From the NCBI GenBank assembly GCA_017532885.1, contig JAFXIS010000054.1:97038-161037 (forward strand): a stretch of 64,000 nt of DNA, given 5' to 3'. The position numbers and the translations under genes were made by a program. The stretch comes from Alistipes sp. (GTDB taxonomy: Bacteria > Bacteroidota > Bacteroidia > Bacteroidales > Rikenellaceae). This document shows positions 1 through 6,927 of this stretch, piece by piece (within the stretch, counting starts at the first letter, position 1; every line of letters starts with the position of its first letter). The notes below the pieces were generated by a model, which searched no databases, had not been told where the DNA came from, and was given only the letters and a program-made list of their open reading frames with translations.

Positions 1-1200
1 GGTGACAAGGTGTCACTCTTGGGATATGGTTGCATGCGTTGGCCAACGATAGAAGAGGAGGGCAAGAAAACACGCATCGACCAAGAGGCGGTAAACGACT
101 TGGTGGATTACGCCATAACGCATGGAGTAAACTTTTTCGACACCTCGCCCGTCTATTGTCAGGGCATGTCGGAGGAGGCTACGGGAATTGCCCTCAAGCG
201 CTATCCCCGCAACAGTTACTTTCTATCGACAAAGCTCTCAAATTTCGCAAACCACACGCGCGAGAACTCAATTATGATGTATCGCCGTTCGTTCGAGAAG
301 CTGCAAACGGATTATCTCGATTACTATCTGTTGCACTCGGTGGGAGGCAGCGTCCACGACTTCAATCGCCGCTATCGCGACAATGGTATGATTGATTTCC
401 TTGTCGAAGAGCGCAAAGCGGGTCGTATACGCAACCTCGGATGGTCATTCCATGGCGAGAAGGAGGTTTTTGACCAGATTATCGCCATGCACGACGAGGT
501 ACATTGGGATTTTGTGCTAATTCAGATGAATTATTCGGATTGGCGAAATGCGCGAGGTCGTAATGTCAATGCCGAATATCTATACACCGAATTGGAGCGC
601 CGAAAGATTCCCGTAATGATTATGGAACCGCTGCTCGGAGGACGCCTGTCGAAAGTCCCCGACCATATCGCTATGCGCCTTAAGCAGCGCGAGCCGGAGA
701 AGAGTGTAGCTTCGTGGGCATTCCGTTTTAATGGTACATTCCCAAATGTAATGACCGTACTGAGCGGTATGACCTACATGGAGCATCTTCAGGATAATAT
801 CCGCACCTATTCTCCCGTAGTACCGCTTACCGACGAGGAGCAGGCGTTTCTGTTTGAAACGGCAGAGCTGATGTTGCAATACCCGACAATTCCATGCAAC
901 GATTGCAAATACTGCATGCCTTGCCCTTATGGGTTGGACATACCCGGCATATTACTTCACTACAACAAATGTGTAAATGAGGGTAATCTATCATCCTCTT
1001 CACAAGACGAAAATTACAAGAAGGCGCGTCGTGCCTTCCTTGTCGGCTACGACAGAGCTGTCGAGCGCGAGCGTCAAGCCGACCATTGCGTAGGCTGCAA
1101 GCAGTGTAACCCTCACTGTCCGCAACGCATCGACATACCTAAAGAGATTCGCCGCATAGACCGCTACATTGAGGATTTGCGACAAGGTAAGGAGTTTTAA
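1..1200 (+). CDS. Aldo/keto reductase with C-terminal ferredoxin-like domain (5' partial)
   Basis: The frame is open from base 1 (Gly-Asp-Lys-Val-Ser-Leu-Leu-Gly-Tyr-Gly), so the gene starts upstream of the window; the in-frame GTG at 10 is an internal Val codon, not a convincing start. The N-terminal part is an AKR TIM barrel: NFFDTSPVY holds the Asp and Tyr of the catalytic tetrad (visible residues about 47 and 52), STKLS the Lys and YYLLHS the His. The C-terminal 100 residues carry two Cys clusters (CNDCKYCMPC and CVGCKQCNPHC) that should bind two [4Fe-4S] clusters. This is the ferredoxin-fused AKR subfamily common in anaerobes; the substrate cannot be told. The next gene starts 23 bp downstream on the same strand. 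Confidence 0.9.
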   Translation, partial: GDKVSLLGYGCMRWPTIEEEGKKTRIDQEAVNDLVDYAITHGVNFFDTSPVYCQGMSEEATGIALKRYPRNSYFLSTKLSNFANHTRENSIMMYRRSFEKLQTDYLDYYLLHSVGGSVHDFNRRYRDNGMIDFLVEERKAGRIRNLGWSFHGEKEVFDQIIAMHDEVHWDFVLIQMNYSDWRNARGRNVNAEYLYTELERRKIPVMIMEPLLGGRLSKVPDHIAMRLKQREPEKSVASWAFRFNGTFPNVMTVLSGMTYMEHLQDNIRTYSPVVPLTDEEQAFLFETAELMLQYPTIPCNDCKYCMPCPYGLDIPGILLHYNKCVNEGNLSSSSQDENYKKARRAFLVGYDRAVERERQADHCVGCKQCNPHCPQRIDIPKEIRRIDRYIEDLRQGKEF

Positions 1201-1223
1201 TCAAAACAAAAGGACCAGGTATA

Positions 1224-1637
1224 ATGCAAACTGATATAATAGAGCTTCGTCGCTCAAAATCATATTCATGTGTAATAGCCAATCATGGGCAGATTTACAC
1301 CTTTACGGCGCGTGGGGTGGACGACCTTTACAATCTTCTCACCAAGCAGCCCGAAATATTGCGCGGCGCCTATGTGGCGGATAAAATCGTAGGCAAGGGA
1401 GCTGCGGCGCTGATGGTATTAGGTGGTGTAAGGCGACTTTTTACGGAAGTTATAAGCAGTGATGCCATAAAGTTCCTTAACGATTACGACATGACGGTAG
1501 AGTGGGGAGAGGAGACCGAACGCATCATAAATCGCAAAGGCGACGATATTTGCCCCATAGAGAAGGCGTGCGCCAAATGCAAAACCCCGGAGGAGTGCTT
1601 CGAGGCAATAAAAGAGTTTTTATCAAAGCAAGAATAG
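1224..1637 (+). CDS. DUF1893 family protein
   Basis: 137-residue protein that looks like the DUF1893 family, a small uncharacterised group related by fold to cytidine deaminases. Visible features are a Gly/Ala-rich stretch (KIVGKGAAALMVLGGVRRLFTEVIS) and a late Cys-rich segment (CPIEKACAKCKTPEEC) that may bind metal. It lies 23 bp after the aldo/keto reductase and is probably cotranscribed with it; a strong hairpin follows immediately. Family assignment is from memory of the sequence pattern; function unknown. Confidence 0.75.
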   Translation: MQTDIIELRRSKSYSCVIANHGQIYTFTARGVDDLYNLLTKQPEILRGAYVADKIVGKGAAALMVLGGVRRLFTEVISSDAIKFLNDYDMTVEWGEETERIINRKGDDICPIEKACAKCKTPEECFEAIKEFLSKQE

Positions 1638-1645
1638 GCTAAAAG

Positions 1646-1685
1646 AATAATGACCTGCCTAAAACTTATCAGACAGGTCATTATT
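1646..1685. terminator. Bidirectional terminator between convergent genes
   Basis: Perfect 12-bp inverted repeat: AATAATGACCTG (1646-1657) pairs with CAGGTCATTATT (1674-1685) around a 16-nt loop. A/T runs flank both arms, so it can act for the plus-strand DUF1893 gene and the minus-strand hom gene, which end on either side of it. Confidence 0.8.
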
Positions 1686-1697
1686 GTTCTCTATGCC

Positions 1698-2888
1698 TTA
1701 ATCATTCGGATAAGCCGCGATGAAGACATTGCGTTTACGCAACTCATCCTGCACGCGATGCAGTTCGGCAAGCGAAACCTTACCCACGACATATTTATAG
1801 CTGTCCGAAATGTAATTCTCGCTCACAGACTCAAATTTTATCAGATTGAGGTCGGCGTAATCCACATAACGATAATATACACGGAATGAGTGGTCGAGTG
1901 TATATTCGGGCAACTGCGAATCATTGCGCTTCTTATACTCATACTTATAGTCATACAAGCAAGCTGTGATATCGCTCAATACGGCCGAGCCGGTAGGGTA
2001 GCCTCCTGCGCCACGACCAAACATAAATTGTTTATCGTAGAAAAGGCCCTTGATTACCACGCCGTTAAATTCATCCTCGACGCTGTAAATATACTTATTG
2101 CGTGAGATGAGCTGGGGTATAACGCACATTATCAGCTTGTTATTCTCCAATTTCTCAACATGCGCCACCAACTTAAAGCGGCGCTCCTTCTCGTTGGCGA
2201 AGCGGATATCGTCGTCGTTCATATTCGAGATTCCGTAAGTAAAAATCTTCTCCGGAGCGACATACAGACCAAAGGCATGAACCGTAACGATAATAAGCTT
2301 AAATAGCGAATCCCAGCCGTCGATATCAAGCGATGGGTTACTCTCGGCAAAACCCAAATCCTGCGCCAACTTCAAAGCGTCGGGATAAGACATTTTCTCG
2401 TTAAAAATCTTCGACAAGATAAAGTTCGACGAGCCATTCAAGATACCCTTTACCGAGGTTAGCAAATCGTTGTCGTAGTACTCCTCCAAATTACGAATGA
2501 CGGGGATAGAGCCACATGCCGAAGCATCATAGAGCAGGGCAACATTGTAACGCGCCTGCAAATCTATCATCTCCTCGAGATGGTGAGCCAACATCTTCTT
2601 ATTACCCGAAACTACGGGCAAGCCCATCTGCAAAGCTCGCTTAACGATAGTGTAGGCAGCATCGGCATCATCAATCAACTCCACGATAAAGTTGATATCG
2701 GGGTCATTGAAAATATCGTCTGCGTTATCGGTAAATTCTGCATCGACAGAGCGTTTTTTATTGATGTTACGCACACATATACGCTTAATTTCCACATTCT
2801 TCGAGCCGATTCGCTTCAACACATCATACAGACCGCAGCCTACCGTACCAAAGCCAAAAAGTCCGATATTAAGTTTCTTACCATTCAT
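1698..2888 (-). CDS. hom: Homoserine dehydrogenase
   Basis: 396-residue NAD(P)-dependent homoserine dehydrogenase, converting aspartate semialdehyde to homoserine. The N-terminal Rossmann motif is GLFGFGTVGCGL (residues 9-20), followed by SGNKKMLAHH (the Lys and Asn region of the NAD domain) and the homoserine-binding segment LNGSSNFILSKI with AQDLGFAESNPSLDIDGWD. There is no aspartokinase domain, and the tail is not an obvious ACT domain. It is the last gene of a metY-metX-hom operon (34 bp after metX), so the operon joins homoserine formation to its acetylation and sulfhydrylation. Confidence 0.95.
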   Translation of the reverse strand: MNGKKLNIGLFGFGTVGCGLYDVLKRIGSKNVEIKRICVRNINKKRSVDAEFTDNADDIFNDPDINFIVELIDDADAAYTIVKRALQMGLPVVSGNKKMLAHHLEEMIDLQARYNVALLYDASACGSIPVIRNLEEYYDNDLLTSVKGILNGSSNFILSKIFNEKMSYPDALKLAQDLGFAESNPSLDIDGWDSLFKLIIVTVHAFGLYVAPEKIFTYGISNMNDDDIRFANEKERRFKLVAHVEKLENNKLIMCVIPQLISRNKYIYSVEDEFNGVVIKGLFYDKQFMFGRGAGGYPTGSAVLSDITACLYDYKYEYKKRNDSQLPEYTLDHSFRVYYRYVDYADLNLIKFESVSENYISDSYKYVVGKVSLAELHRVQDELRKRNVFIAAYPND

Positions 2889-2922
2889 GACTATTTTATA
2901 TTTTCGTTATTATTATCTTTTT

Positions 2923-3936
2923 CTATTTCAAAAAATCTAAAATTATTTCGTTCAATTGCTTATGCTCGACCAAAAAGCCGTCATGCCCAAAATCGGAGTC
3001 TATCAAATGATACTCCACATCGGGGATATTCTCAATCAGCAATTTATGGTCTTCGGGCGGGAACAATATATCCGAAGTAATGGCAACAACCAACGATTTC
3101 GCCTTAATACCTCGCAGAACCTCCTCCAAGCGGCCACGACCACGCGCCAGATTATGCGAATCGACCGCCTGCGAAAGGCGATAATACGAATAGGCATTGA
3201 ATCTGCGACGCAACTTCTCGCCTTGATAGCGTTGATAGGAGTGTACACGACGCACAAACCCTGCCTCATCCGCATTTTCATCCTCCTGCGTCTTATCGTA
3301 AGCCATGCCGCCACGATAGCTCATTAGGGCAATGCTGCGAGCCACAGCCATGCCATTCAATCCGGCCTCGGCATTGCGCTCTCCGAATGTTGCATCGTTC
3401 TCAATTGCCATGCGCTGCGATTCATTAAATGCAGCTGCCCAAGGTTTAGTCGATGGAGTAGTAGCTATAAAGGCTGCACGCTCGGCAAAATCGGGTTGCA
3501 TAATCGACCATTCGAGGCATTGAAAACCGCCGATAGAGCTACCAATCAACAACTTGACTCGTTCAATACCGAGATGCATCGCCAAAAGCTGATGCGCATG
3601 CACCATATCCCTAACCGTAATCTTCGGGAAATCGCCATACCATGGCTCATCCGTCGCAGGGTTAATGCTCAAGGGCCCCGTTGTTCCGTAATGCGAGCCG
3701 AGGAAATTGGCACACACGGTAAAGTACTTTTCAGGGTCTAAGAAACATCCTTTCTCCACTGTATGAGGCCACCAATCGGCAACATCCGAATTGGCCGTCA
3801 GAGCATGGCATACCCAGATAACATTGCTCTTATCGGGGTTCATTTCCCCGAAAGTGTCGTATGCTATCTCAAGCGAGGGTAATACTTCGCCGCATTCCAG
3901 CTCGAAAGGTTTTTCGTATCTATATATTTGGGCCAT
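2923..3936 (-). CDS. metX: Homoserine O-acetyltransferase
   Basis: 337-residue alpha/beta-hydrolase-fold acyltransferase that transfers an acyl group (acetyl by family rule) to homoserine. The nucleophile elbow reads LLIGSSIGGFQCLEW, in place of the usual GGSMGGMQ, with the Ser retained; the Asp is in AITSDILFPPEDH and the His in DSDFGHDGFLVEH. The start MAQIYRYEKPFELECGEVLP fits the family N-terminus. It starts 12 bp after the metY stop and its product is the substrate of the metY enzyme. Confidence 0.95.
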   Translation of the reverse strand: MAQIYRYEKPFELECGEVLPSLEIAYDTFGEMNPDKSNVIWVCHALTANSDVADWWPHTVEKGCFLDPEKYFTVCANFLGSHYGTTGPLSINPATDEPWYGDFPKITVRDMVHAHQLLAMHLGIERVKLLIGSSIGGFQCLEWSIMQPDFAERAAFIATTPSTKPWAAAFNESQRMAIENDATFGERNAEAGLNGMAVARSIALMSYRGGMAYDKTQEDENADEAGFVRRVHSYQRYQGEKLRRRFNAYSYYRLSQAVDSHNLARGRGRLEEVLRGIKAKSLVVAITSDILFPPEDHKLLIENIPDVEYHLIDSDFGHDGFLVEHKQLNEIILDFLK

Positions 3937-3948
3937 GATATTCCGAAT

Positions 3949-5235
3949 TTATTGTGCTGCGGCAAAAGCCTGCTCAAAATCGTCGATTATATCCTCCACA
4001 TTCTCCAATCCGAGCGATATGCGCAAAAGGGTAGGAGTGACACCTGCTGCCTTCAAATCCGCCTCTGAAAGTTGCTTATGCGTAGTAGATGCAGGGTGGG
4101 TAACAACCGTAATCGAATCACCAATCATGGTCATATTTCCCGCCAACTTCAGCGCCTCGACAAACCTCACAGTACTCTCCAACGAACCCTTCAATTCAAT
4201 GGTAAAGACACTCGATGAGCCATAGCGATAATATTTCTTGGCATTTTCGTAACCGTTATGATTCTCGAATCCCACGAAACTGACACGCTCAACCATAGGA
4301 TGATTGCGGCAATATTCTGCCAACTTCCAAGTAGACTCCACCTGATGCTTTACTCTAAGCGACAGTGTTTCCAAACCCAACAGCATCAAATAGGCATCAA
4401 ATGGAGAAGGGCAGCATCCGAAATCGCGCAAACCATCCACGCGGCACTTCACAATAAACGCTGCATTTCCAAATGCCTCATGCAGATTCAAGCCGTGATA
4501 GCCCTCCGAAGGTCCATCTATCTGCGGGAATTTACCATTTGCCCAATTATAATTACCGCCATCTACGATAATACCGCCCATCGCTGTTCCGTGACCATTT
4601 ATCCACTTTGTAGCCGAATCGACAACGATATTTGCGCCCCAATCAAACGGATTACACAAGAAACCTGCTGCACCGAAAGTATTATCAACCACAAACGGCA
4701 CATCCTTGCGCTTTGCCATGTCGCCCAAAGCCTTCAAATCGGGGACATCGCATGTGGGGTTACCCATGCTCTCGGCGTAAATAAACTTCGTGCGCTCATC
4801 CACCAATGGTTCCATATCCTCGACACGCTCCGACTTAGCGATACGGCACTCTATGCCCAACTTCCGCAACGAAATACGGAATTGGTTATATGTACCGCCA
4901 TAAAGGAATGGCGACGCTACGATATTATCTCCGGCCTCGGCAAGTGCCGTAACGGTAATTAGAATTGCCGACATGCCCGACGCCAAAGCCAAAGCTCCGA
5001 CACCACCATAGAGCGCAGCAACACGCTCCTCATAGGCTGCCGTTGTAGGGTTATGCAGACGGGTATAAATATTTCCCGGCTCACTCAACTCAAACAGATT
5101 GGCTGCATAATCGCAACTCTTGAAATGATATGCCGCAGTGGGGTAGATAGCAATACCTCGCGAGCCTGTATGATCAACATGATAACCGCCATGTATCTGG
5201 CGAGTCTCAAATCTTAATTTCTTATCTTCTGACAT
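3949..5235 (-). CDS. metY: O-acetylhomoserine sulfhydrylase
   Basis: 428-residue PLP enzyme of the Cys/Met metabolism family. The PLP lysine lies in VDSATKWINGHGTAMGG; other family motifs are ETRQIHGGY at the N-terminus, SGMSAILITVTAL, and STTHKQLSEADLKAAGVTPTLLRISLGLE at the C-terminus. It should convert O-acetylhomoserine plus sulfide to homocysteine, so the operon makes homocysteine by direct sulfhydrylation. It is the first gene of metY-metX-hom and sits behind a leader of about 240 nt with a candidate regulatory peptide. Confidence 0.95.
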   Translation of the reverse strand: MSEDKKLRFETRQIHGGYHVDHTGSRGIAIYPTAAYHFKSCDYAANLFELSEPGNIYTRLHNPTTAAYEERVAALYGGVGALALASGMSAILITVTALAEAGDNIVASPFLYGGTYNQFRISLRKLGIECRIAKSERVEDMEPLVDERTKFIYAESMGNPTCDVPDLKALGDMAKRKDVPFVVDNTFGAAGFLCNPFDWGANIVVDSATKWINGHGTAMGGIIVDGGNYNWANGKFPQIDGPSEGYHGLNLHEAFGNAAFIVKCRVDGLRDFGCCPSPFDAYLMLLGLETLSLRVKHQVESTWKLAEYCRNHPMVERVSFVGFENHNGYENAKKYYRYGSSSVFTIELKGSLESTVRFVEALKLAGNMTMIGDSITVVTHPASTTHKQLSEADLKAAGVTPTLLRISLGLENVEDIIDDFEQAFAAAQ

Positions 5236-5361
5236 ATGTATATATATTAAATCGTCTTCGCCCGACAGTAAAGGAATCAGGCAACTCTAATTATTAAAAT
5301 AAAGGGGTAAGATTTTGTGTCCTTGACACAGGGTAGCACATAGCCACCGGCAAATAACAGC

Positions 5362-5375
5362 GTGCCTATCGGCAC
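5362..5375 (-). promoter_or_regulatory. Hairpin overlapping the end of the met leader peptide
   Basis: In the minus-strand RNA, GUGCC-GAUA-GGCAC forms a 5-bp stem with a 4-nt loop. The 5' arm lies in the last Met-Cys-Arg codons and the stop codon falls across the loop and 3' arm, so a ribosome on the leader ORF would block it. The GGCAC arm can pair instead with GUGCU at 5339-5335. A second hairpin, UGUGUC-AAG-GACACA, lies at 5316-5330 further toward metY. Confidence 0.45.
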
Positions 5376-5413
5376 ATTCGCATTGAGCACATCATACAAC
5401 GAGCGCCAGACAT
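5366..5413 (-). CDS. Putative Met/Cys-rich leader peptide of the met operon
   Basis: 15-codon ORF in the metY leader, read ATG TCT GGC ... CGA TAG on the minus strand, encoding MSGARCMMCSMRMCR. Seven of the 14 residues after the start are Met (4) or Cys (3), the sulfur amino acids linked to this operon. It starts about 60 nt after the predicted transcription start and its 3' end overlaps a hairpin. Composition and position match amino-acid attenuation leaders such as trpL or hisL, but the ORF is short, I see no strong ribosome-binding site, and the downstream hairpin lacks a clean U-run. Confidence 0.5.
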   Translation of the reverse strand: MSGARCMMCSMRMCR

Positions 5414-5484
5414 ATTCAGGCCGCAACCTGATAGATTAGATATGTACTGCATACTTGCCATTGAAACAGATCTTTTATCTTTGG

Positions 5485-5492
5485 CAAAGATA
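5485..5492 (-). promoter_or_regulatory. Bacteroidota -7 promoter box for the met operon
   Basis: TATCTTTG on the minus strand matches the TAnnTTTG consensus. It would start a transcript near 5475, giving a leader of roughly 240 nt before the metY ATG at 5235. I see no clear TTTG at the -33 position. Confidence 0.6.
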
Positions 5493-5580
5493 GCACTTAT
5501 TTTTTATTTACATGCAGATTTGGACAAAAAAACTTCAACTTGCAATAATCCGCACATATCCGACAGTATAGTGGTATTGA

Positions 5581-6171
5581 CTATAATTCAACCTCGGCGG
5601 GGTCTAATAAATTATGTAATATGGCATAGATGGTAAGTCCCGCAACCGACTTTATACCCGTTTTGTGAGAGATATTTTTTCTATGTGTATTTACCGTATG
5701 AATCGAAATATACAATCGCTCGGCAACCTCCTTATTTGTAAGGCCCTTTGCCAAAAGAATCAGCACATCCTGTTCTCGCTCCGAAAGCTCATGGCTATCC
5801 GTATACGGATTGGTTTGGCTCTGCTCAACCGCCTGATTGAGTTTTCGAGCGATTGTCACTCTGTCGTCATAAACATTTATCACACTATCAACCCAGCGCA
5901 CACACTCATCGTCACACACCGTAGTAGACAACAGCGACAACGCCACGCTTTGCAATTCGGGATATAGATACCTCACATCTCGCTTAAAAGTGCCTATAAC
6001 CTGAGAGCCGGCAACCACCACATCGGGCACTATGGCAGTAAATTTTTCGACGCACGACTTTATGTCGGCGAAATGCGCCACCACATCAAATTCGCTCTGC
6101 AATAGCATGGCACGCAAACCCTCTACGATAAGTTCCGAGGGCTCTATGACAACAACCCGATACCGCTTCAT
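5581..6171 (-). CDS. LuxR-type regulator with degenerate receiver domain
   Basis: 196-residue protein. The C-terminal third is a clear LuxR/FixJ helix-turn-helix (LSEREQDVLILLAKGLTNKEVAERLYISIHTVNTHRKNI). The N-terminal 120 residues look like a response-regulator receiver, but the usual acidic pair near the start is Glu-Pro (VVVIEPSE) and the phospho-acceptor position in PDVVVAGSQ is Gly, so phosphorylation is not expected. Its start overlaps the stop of the hemerythrin gene by 4 bp (ATGA), which implies translational coupling. I infer that it responds to a ligand, redox state or protein partner, perhaps the hemerythrin protein. Confidence 0.85.
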   Translation of the reverse strand: MKRYRVVVIEPSELIVEGLRAMLLQSEFDVVAHFADIKSCVEKFTAIVPDVVVAGSQVIGTFKRDVRYLYPELQSVALSLLSTTVCDDECVRWVDSVINVYDDRVTIARKLNQAVEQSQTNPYTDSHELSEREQDVLILLAKGLTNKEVAERLYISIHTVNTHRKNISHKTGIKSVAGLTIYAILHNLLDPAEVEL

Positions 6172-6884
6172 ACTCTCTTCTCCTTACATTTTACAAGGGG
6201 TGCCAAGACCTCAATTTCCAACAATGTATGACGAGCCAAATCCTCGCGCAAAGCAAATATATCGAAGAGCAATTCGCAGCGCTGACGCATAGAACATGCC
6301 ACAGGCAGATACTTTATCATAATGCTCTTCATATCATCGATTTTCTCGCATATATCGGTATGGCTATCCATATAAATACCTATTTCCGAACAACATTGCT
6401 CTCCGCACATCAAAGATTCAATATAGGGAAATATTTCACACTCCTCATACTCCAAATGCGCTCGCACCTCATTCACATAATCAGCACAGAACTTACTCAA
6501 AATATTGCGTTGCTTATCCCCGCAATCATGCAACATATCCTCCACACCTTTGACTATGCGAGGCAAGAGAATATGGGTATAATAGCGATGCGAAGCCTTC
6601 AGATATTTTATCAGGTTTACGATATCATCTTCAGCCTTAAGCTCCTTATAATCGGGATGATAGTCCGGCCGCGAACAGATTTGGCATATCATCAGAAAAA
6701 GCGATGGCGATATGCCGTATCTACGGCACATTTCCGCCACCGAGATATCTCCAAATGGGAGTTCCATATCGAATCGGAGCAAAATAGATAGCAGATTATA
6801 ATCCGCATCTATCAACTCCGCAAGTTTCATATCCTCCGAGAATATGACCTGATTATTACCGTCTGTTTTATAACTTTTCGTCAT
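6168..6884 (-). CDS. Hemerythrin-domain protein (RIC/YtfE-like)
   Basis: 238-residue protein. The N-terminal 80 residues hold a DUF542/ScdA_N-like part (FSEDMKLAELIDADYNLLSILLRFDMELPFGDISVAEMCRRYG), followed by a hemerythrin four-helix bundle with candidate di-iron ligands in HRYYTHILLPRI, RAHLEYEECEIFPYIE, DSHTDICEKID and RHTLLEIEVLAPL. RIC proteins repair iron-sulfur clusters damaged by oxidative or nitrosative stress; that role here is inferred. The Cys-Cys of the canonical ScdA_N motif is not visible. It lies 43 bp after feoAB and overlaps the regulator gene by 4 bp, so iron uptake, a di-iron protein and a regulator form one likely operon. Confidence 0.8.
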   Translation of the reverse strand: MTKSYKTDGNNQVIFSEDMKLAELIDADYNLLSILLRFDMELPFGDISVAEMCRRYGISPSLFLMICQICSRPDYHPDYKELKAEDDIVNLIKYLKASHRYYTHILLPRIVKGVEDMLHDCGDKQRNILSKFCADYVNEVRAHLEYEECEIFPYIESLMCGEQCCSEIGIYMDSHTDICEKIDDMKSIMIKYLPVACSMRQRCELLFDIFALREDLARHTLLEIEVLAPLVKCKEKRV

Positions 6885-6927
6885 AACTTAAAACTGAAAA
6901 TTATCCGTTTCAAAAAGCATTTCGCCA

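Larger units (their letters stand above)
5236..5580 (-). other. met operon leader and intergenic region
   Basis: 345 bp between the LuxR-type regulator and metY. It holds the met promoter (5485-5492), the candidate leader peptide (5366-5413), three hairpins (5362-5375, 5316-5330, and GCCUGA pairing with UCGGGC next to the metY start) and AT-rich sequence upstream of the promoter. No SAM-I core (GATGAAACCCGGCAACC-like) is visible, and I could not match SAM-II. Confidence 0.6.

Noticed and set aside
5236..5480. SAM riboswitch in the metY leader
   Set aside because: No SAM-I core and no convincing SAM-II fold by eye. GCCUGA/UCGGGC near the metY start forms a stem but without the other conserved parts. 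A covariance-model search would decide.
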